51,089 nt of DNA, taken from CAZHOV01 sp964534315. Lineage in GTDB: Bacteria; Bacteroidota; Bacteroidia; Chitinophagales; Saprospiraceae. A model generated the notes under the pieces. It did not search any database, was not told the DNA's origin, and worked only from the letters and a program-made list of their open reading frames with translations. The stretch spans positions 1 to 51,089 of the forward strand of contig CAZHOV010000015.1 in NCBI GenBank assembly GCA_964534315.1, written 5' to 3'. The translations under genes and the position numbers were made by a program. How positions within the stretch are numbered: position 1 is the stretch's first letter; every line of letters starts with the position of its first letter. Of this stretch, positions 47,674 to 51,089 are shown piece after piece.

Positions 47674-49191
47674 ATGAGTTTAAACACTGTTAGACAACCA
47701 GAACAACAATCTTTAGACACAAATAATCCGGTTCCTGTAACGATCGCTTATGGTGATGGTATCGGAAGAGAAATCATGGAGGCTACCCTTGCTATTTTGG
47801 ATGCTGCAGGTGCTAATCTAAAGTATGAGGAGATCAAGATCGGTCAGGAATTATATTTGGAGGGACACACCTCTGGGATCAGTCCAGAATCCTGGGAAAC
47901 GTTACGCCGCAACAAGGCTTTTCTAAAAAGCCCAATTACTACTCCCCAGGGCGGTGGCTATAAAAGCTTAAATGTAACGATCCGAAAATCACTTGGGCTC
48001 TACGCGAATGTTCGACCTTGTCAGGCATATACGCCTTATGTAGAGAGTCATTTTCCGGATATGGATCTGGTTATCGTACGGGAGAACGAAGAAGATCTGT
48101 ATGCTGGTATTGAGCACCAGCAAACTCCCGAGGTTGTGCAGTGCCTCAAACTAGTTTCCCGGCCAGGATGCGAAAAGGTTATTCGTTATGCGTTTGAGTA
48201 CGCCCGTACACATGAGCGCAAGAAAGTGACCTGCATGACGAAGGACAATATTATGAAGCATACGGATGGGTTATTTCACGAAGTTTTTGATGAAGTGGCT
48301 AAGGAATATCCGGAAATCGAATCGGACCACAACATCATCGATATAGGATCGGCCTGGTTGGCTACGCGCCCGGAGCATTACGATGTGGTGGTAACGCTTA
48401 ATCTATATGGAGATATTGTTTCAGATATTACCGCTCAGGTTGCCGGGTCGGTAGGGCTGGGCGGTTCTGCCAATATCGGAGATACGGTTTCTATGTTTGA
48501 AGCGATCCACGGTTCTGCTCCTGATATTGCCGGAAAAGATATTGCCAACCCTTCTGGGCTTGTTCATGCGGCCTGTATGATGCTGGCACACGTTGGTCAG
48601 CCAGAAGTAGGAGAGAAGATCCTCAATGCTTTGCTTCGAACACTAGAAGACGGGGTGCATACCGGTGATCTATACAATGAAGCTTACACGAAGCAAAAAG
48701 TGGGTACCAAAGCGTTTGCACAGGCTGTAATTGAGCGATTGGGCCAAAAGCCTGAGCGCCTGCACGAAGCTCACTTGGGTAAATCAACGGATCCGATTAA
48801 AATTGAACTTCCTGAAGCACCTCGTACCGAAAAGACTTTAGTTGGAGTAGATGTCTTTATTGACTGGGTGGGTGAAACCAGAAATCCTGATGATTTGGGG
48901 CATGCACTAGAAGCACTGGCCGGCGATCACCTCAAACTGAAAATGATCACTAACCGGGGCGTAAAAGTATATCCTGGCGGTATGCCGGAGACCTTCTGTA
49001 CAGATCACTGGCGCTGCCGATTCATATCCAAACATTCCGGAAATGGAAAGAACTGTACTAGTTCGATTCCTCATTCGGAAGTGGTCCAATTGCTTCAGCG
49101 ATTGTCGGAAGACGGATTGAATTTTATCAAAATAGAGAACCTGTATGAGATCGGTGGTGTTCGCGGATACTCTTTAGGGCAGGGAGAATAA
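47674..49191 (+). CDS. icd: isocitrate dehydrogenase, long alpha/Thermus-type
   Basis: A 505-aa member of the isocitrate/isopropylmalate dehydrogenase family with the C-terminal extension typical of the Thermus and Rickettsia-type enzymes. Substrate site: SLNVTIRKSLGLYANVRP; metal and catalytic residues: RENEEDLYAGIE, TKDNIMKHTDG and NLYGDIVSDITA. It oxidises isocitrate to 2-oxoglutarate in the TCA cycle. The nucleotide loop reads IHGSAPDIAGKDIANP: Asp284-Ile285 occupies the positions held by Lys-Tyr in classic NADP enzymes, which argues for NAD preference. The gene is followed after 28 bp by the 172-aa gene. Confidence 0.92.
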   Translation: MSLNTVRQPEQQSLDTNNPVPVTIAYGDGIGREIMEATLAILDAAGANLKYEEIKIGQELYLEGHTSGISPESWETLRRNKAFLKSPITTPQGGGYKSLNVTIRKSLGLYANVRPCQAYTPYVESHFPDMDLVIVRENEEDLYAGIEHQQTPEVVQCLKLVSRPGCEKVIRYAFEYARTHERKKVTCMTKDNIMKHTDGLFHEVFDEVAKEYPEIESDHNIIDIGSAWLATRPEHYDVVVTLNLYGDIVSDITAQVAGSVGLGGSANIGDTVSMFEAIHGSAPDIAGKDIANPSGLVHAACMMLAHVGQPEVGEKILNALLRTLEDGVHTGDLYNEAYTKQKVGTKAFAQAVIERLGQKPERLHEAHLGKSTDPIKIELPEAPRTEKTLVGVDVFIDWVGETRNPDDLGHALEALAGDHLKLKMITNRGVKVYPGGMPETFCTDHWRCRFISKHSGNGKNCTSSIPHSEVVQLLQRLSEDGLNFIKIENLYEIGGVRGYSLGQGE

Positions 49192-49219
49192 GCTTTCTTT
49201 AACGCAAAACAAGCACGTT

Positions 49220-49738
49220 ATGATTTCTTTATTCGGTAAGTCAACCAATAAGTTATTCCTGATCTGCCCCAATGATTATTTGGAGCACAAGATCAGCAAA
49301 GAGTTTGGAGGTCGTCATTATTTCCTGACGGCCCTCGGAGCTATTTTTAGTATTGAGGACGAGGCCTATGCAGGCCGCCTTTGTAGTGTGATCAAGAGTG
49401 GAAATATTAAAGAGATTGTGGTTATCAATGACTATAAAAGCGACTTTTTTAAATCGGTGATCGCCGTAAGAGGGGAGTATTTCACCAAGGCGGAGAAGGT
49501 ACTGGGTAGCTTGCTGGAAGAAAATTGGAGTTCCATCAGTCAGGAGAAGGGATTGGCCCGGAAAGCCAGGTTATTGGCCACCCTCAACCTCGAGCGGCAG
49601 CTTCAACAATTGAAGGATGCGCCTTATTTGGGCGAACGCATTGCAAATAACGAACTGAAGCTTCGAGGGATGATCTATGAACGTGGGGTTAGTAAGTTTG
49701 AGGAAGTGGTGTTGATTCCAGCGGAAGTTTCCAGGTAA
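49220..49738 (+). CDS. protein of unknown function, possibly degenerate beta-carbonic-anhydrase-like
   Basis: A 172-aa cytosolic protein with no signal or membrane segment. The N-terminal half (NKLFLICPNDYLEHKI, GNIKEIVVINDYKSDF) vaguely recalls the core of beta-carbonic anhydrases, but the zinc ligands (C-x-D-x-R and H-x-x-C) are missing. The similarity is weak and from memory. The C-terminal half is helical with LNLERQLQQLKDA. It lies 28 bp after icd and is probably co-transcribed. Its last two codons, Ser-Arg, and the TAA stop belong to the octamer array that follows. Confidence 0.65.
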   Translation: MISLFGKSTNKLFLICPNDYLEHKISKEFGGRHYFLTALGAIFSIEDEAYAGRLCSVIKSGNIKEIVVINDYKSDFFKSVIAVRGEYFTKAEKVLGSLLEENWSSISQEKGLARKARLLATLNLERQLQQLKDAPYLGERIANNELKLRGMIYERGVSKFEEVVLIPAEVSR

Positions 49739-50010
49739 CCGGGTCACGAGGTCACGAGGTATCCAGGTAACAAGGTATCCAGGTAACAAGGTATCCAGGT
49801 AACGAGGTATCCAGGTAACAAGGTATCCAGGTAACGAGGTATCCAGGTAACGAGGTATCCAGGTAACAAGGTGTCAGGGTATCGAGGTTAAAGGGGGGAA
49901 AGGGGAGAGAGGTGCAAGGGTATCGAGGTTAAAGGGTGCAAAGGGGGGAAAGGAGGTACAAAGGTTCAAAGGTATAAGGGGGGAAAGGAGGTACAAGGGT
50001 AGAGAGGTAG
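49733..50010 (+). repeat. octamer array seeded on a stop codon
   Basis: At least 18 units of 8 nt alternate AGGTATCC and AGGTAACR (49757-49870), then decay into G-rich RGGT-type units up to about 50010. The first unit AGGTAACC (49733-49740) contains the AGG codon and TAA stop (49736-49738) of the preceding gene. The consensus is the same as in the array at 41944-42187. Nothing else is in this 280-bp gap. Confidence 0.9.
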
Positions 50011-50018
50011 AAAGGTTA

Positions 50019-50729
50019 TTAAGGTAATTGGGTTTTATTTTCGACGGTTATTTGGGAGCCTTCGGCGAGCATGACCGAATTGGGGTTTGCATGGTTGAGC
50101 CATTGAAAAGCATCGCCATAAACTAGTCCAAAATCTATATCTAGTGTATAAGTGGATACCGGGTAGCAGAGCCATCGCGGATGGGTAACTTCGTATTCAA
50201 ATGTCTTTGCTGGAGCTACTTTGGTATAGCCAAAATAATGTTCGGTAATAAATTCCTCCTCACTCTTCTTGGGGATGGGTTGAGCAGGTGTTTTACCAAT
50301 AACTTTTAAGGATTGTTTGTTTTTTCCGTGCCACCAATTATAGGATACTGTTATTGTATTCTGGTCGAATGACCATTGGTGGCCCATTTTTTGGGTTTCG
50401 TAATGCTCTTTGTATAACGTATTGGCAATAAGCGTAATAGCATGCCGGGGGACGATTTCTTTGATGAATACGACTCCTCTCCGCCAATCACCATCTACTT
50501 TTCTACGTACATAAAACCGCAAATTTACTTCTTCAAAGTTGGTGTGAAAGGGTATTTTGATACCGATCACTTTGGTATTCACAAACATAAACCCTACTAA
50601 ACTAACATAGTGTTTACCTTTCCAGGGATCCAACTCCACCCCGCTCGGTAAAAAAGGCTGGAGAATTTTCGGATCTACTTCGTAGTTGGCTAAGGCCAGT
50701 TTTCGCCATTCGGCGGTAAGGAAACTCAT
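50019..50729 (-). CDS. DUF2071/YqjF-like protein
   Basis: A 236-aa cytosolic protein of the YqjF/DUF2071 family: MSFLTAEWRKLALANYEVDP at the start, FLPSGVELDPWKGKHYVSLVGF, FEEVNLRFYVRRK and the central IVPRHAITLIANTLYKEHYE. The final part contains HPRWLCYPVSTYTLDIDFGLVYG. The fold is acetoacetate-decarboxylase-like, but no catalytic Lys is assigned, and function is unknown. It stands alone; a GAACTGTT octamer array lies upstream of its start. Confidence 0.88.
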   Translation of the reverse strand: MSFLTAEWRKLALANYEVDPKILQPFLPSGVELDPWKGKHYVSLVGFMFVNTKVIGIKIPFHTNFEEVNLRFYVRRKVDGDWRRGVVFIKEIVPRHAITLIANTLYKEHYETQKMGHQWSFDQNTITVSYNWWHGKNKQSLKVIGKTPAQPIPKKSEEEFITEHYFGYTKVAPAKTFEYEVTHPRWLCYPVSTYTLDIDFGLVYGDAFQWLNHANPNSVMLAEGSQITVENKTQLP

Positions 50730-50758
50730 ATGGTCGGTGTTTTAGAGGTAGTTATGAG

Positions 50759-50798
50759 GAACTGTTGAACTGTTGAACTGTTGAACTGTTGAATTGTT
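50759..50798. repeat. GAACTGTT octamer array upstream of the DUF2071 gene
   Basis: Four identical GAACTGTT units and one GAATTGTT, beginning 30 bp upstream of the start codon at 50729 (minus strand). The high identity suggests recent expansion. Confidence 0.85.
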
Positions 50799-50919
50799 GG
50801 TTTTTTCTATTTTATTTTCTTTTAATTTCATTTTTAATTCTTAACTCTAATATCTACCTTTTCTGTAAAGCTTTGGACATCAATCTTTATGATTTCTCAT
50901 TACTTACTTGTCGAACCCC

Positions 50920-51044
50920 TTATCAACCCACTGTTTTAACCGCCTCCTTCCTTATGTTTTCAATCTTTTCCCCGAATAGCCAGGCGAACGTTTACGCTTG
51001 GGGATCATTGGGTTTGCCCCACCATTAAAATAGTGGGTTGATAA
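50920..51044. repeat. possible IR-bounded element at the window edge
   Basis: TTATCAACCCACTRTTTTAA occurs in inverted orientation at 50920-50939 and 51025-51044; the first 13 bp are identical and the full arm has one or two mismatches. The 85 bp between contain short minus-strand frames but no convincing gene. It looks like a small non-autonomous element or the remnant of an insertion sequence; no target-site duplication is visible. Confidence 0.45.
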
Positions 51045-51089
51045 TTGTGTTCTTGCCAGGTAGTTTTCATTTTGGACCAAGCTTTAGCT

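Noticed and set aside
49733..50010. CRISPR array
   Set aside because: The repeats are contiguous 8-nt units without spacers, and no cas genes are present in the window; the same holds for the other arrays.
50789..51028. 79-codon plus-strand ORF near the right edge
   Set aside because: Phenylalanine- and leucine-rich from AT-rich DNA, runs through the inverted-repeat element and has no recognisable family or start context.

Overview
The window is chromosomal DNA of moderate GC from a member of the Bacteroidota, most likely a Saprospiria/Lewinella-like lineage. The phylum call rests on Bacteroidota-typical families and pairings: DUF4290 next to murA, DUF4270 next to glmS, a one-domain glycogen-synthase-like gene divergent from panC-panD, and DUF6311 and DUF6427-like membrane proteins. 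Shine-Dalgarno sequences are scarce, and several upstream regions carry the Bacteroidota -7 motif TAnnTTTG. The lineage within the phylum is inference. No rRNA, tRNA, CRISPR array, prophage or complete insertion sequence was seen.

Layout. 1-1.4 kb: a small basic protein gene and a secreted protein of unknown function. 1.4-6.2 kb: a minus-strand envelope-glycan group (nucleotide-sugar epimerase, UPF0104 flippase-like protein, GT2 and GT39-like transferases). 6.2-9.5 kb: DsbD with a duplicated N-terminal domain, plus a stand-alone third copy of that domain. 9.7-12.8 kb: a membrane protein, an alpha/beta hydrolase and a polyprenyl diphosphate synthase. 13.2-20.5 kb: a minus-strand cell-wall and amino-sugar block (murA, DUF4290, glmS, DUF4270, GT5-like), interrupted by MITE-like elements. 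20.7-23.6 kb: panC, panD, UPF0104 and a heptose adenylyltransferase. 23.6-36.5 kb: propeller lipoprotein, AhpD-like protein, DUF6311 protein, UvrD/PcrA helicase, QueG, Fur-family regulator, STAS protein, a DUF547-barrel fusion with an Omp85-like partner, and purA. 36.9-50.7 kb: lipoprotein methyltransferase, PBP4-type peptidase, FtsX-type permease, tandem SH3-like lipoproteins, a second DUF6311-like protein, Uma2 protein, isocitrate dehydrogenase, and a DUF2071 protein.

The proteins are mostly housekeeping and envelope biogenesis. Peptidoglycan precursor supply (glmS, murA), lipid carrier (polyprenyl synthase), glycan transfer (GT2, GT39, DUF6311), peptidoglycan remodelling (PBP4), periplasmic redox (DsbD) and outer-membrane proteins (Omp85-like, DUF547-barrel) form a coherent envelope theme.

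The most unusual content is intergenic. Many intergenic regions hold degenerate tandem arrays with a strict 7- or 8-nt period. In at least seven genes the stop codon, and sometimes the last few sense codons, lies inside the first repeat units. There are also two copies of a three-hairpin MITE-like element of about 160 bp whose stems differ in sequence but keep their pairing. A separate, fully palindromic 161-bp element is flanked by a TTAAA direct repeat. These are the best candidates for undescribed biology here.
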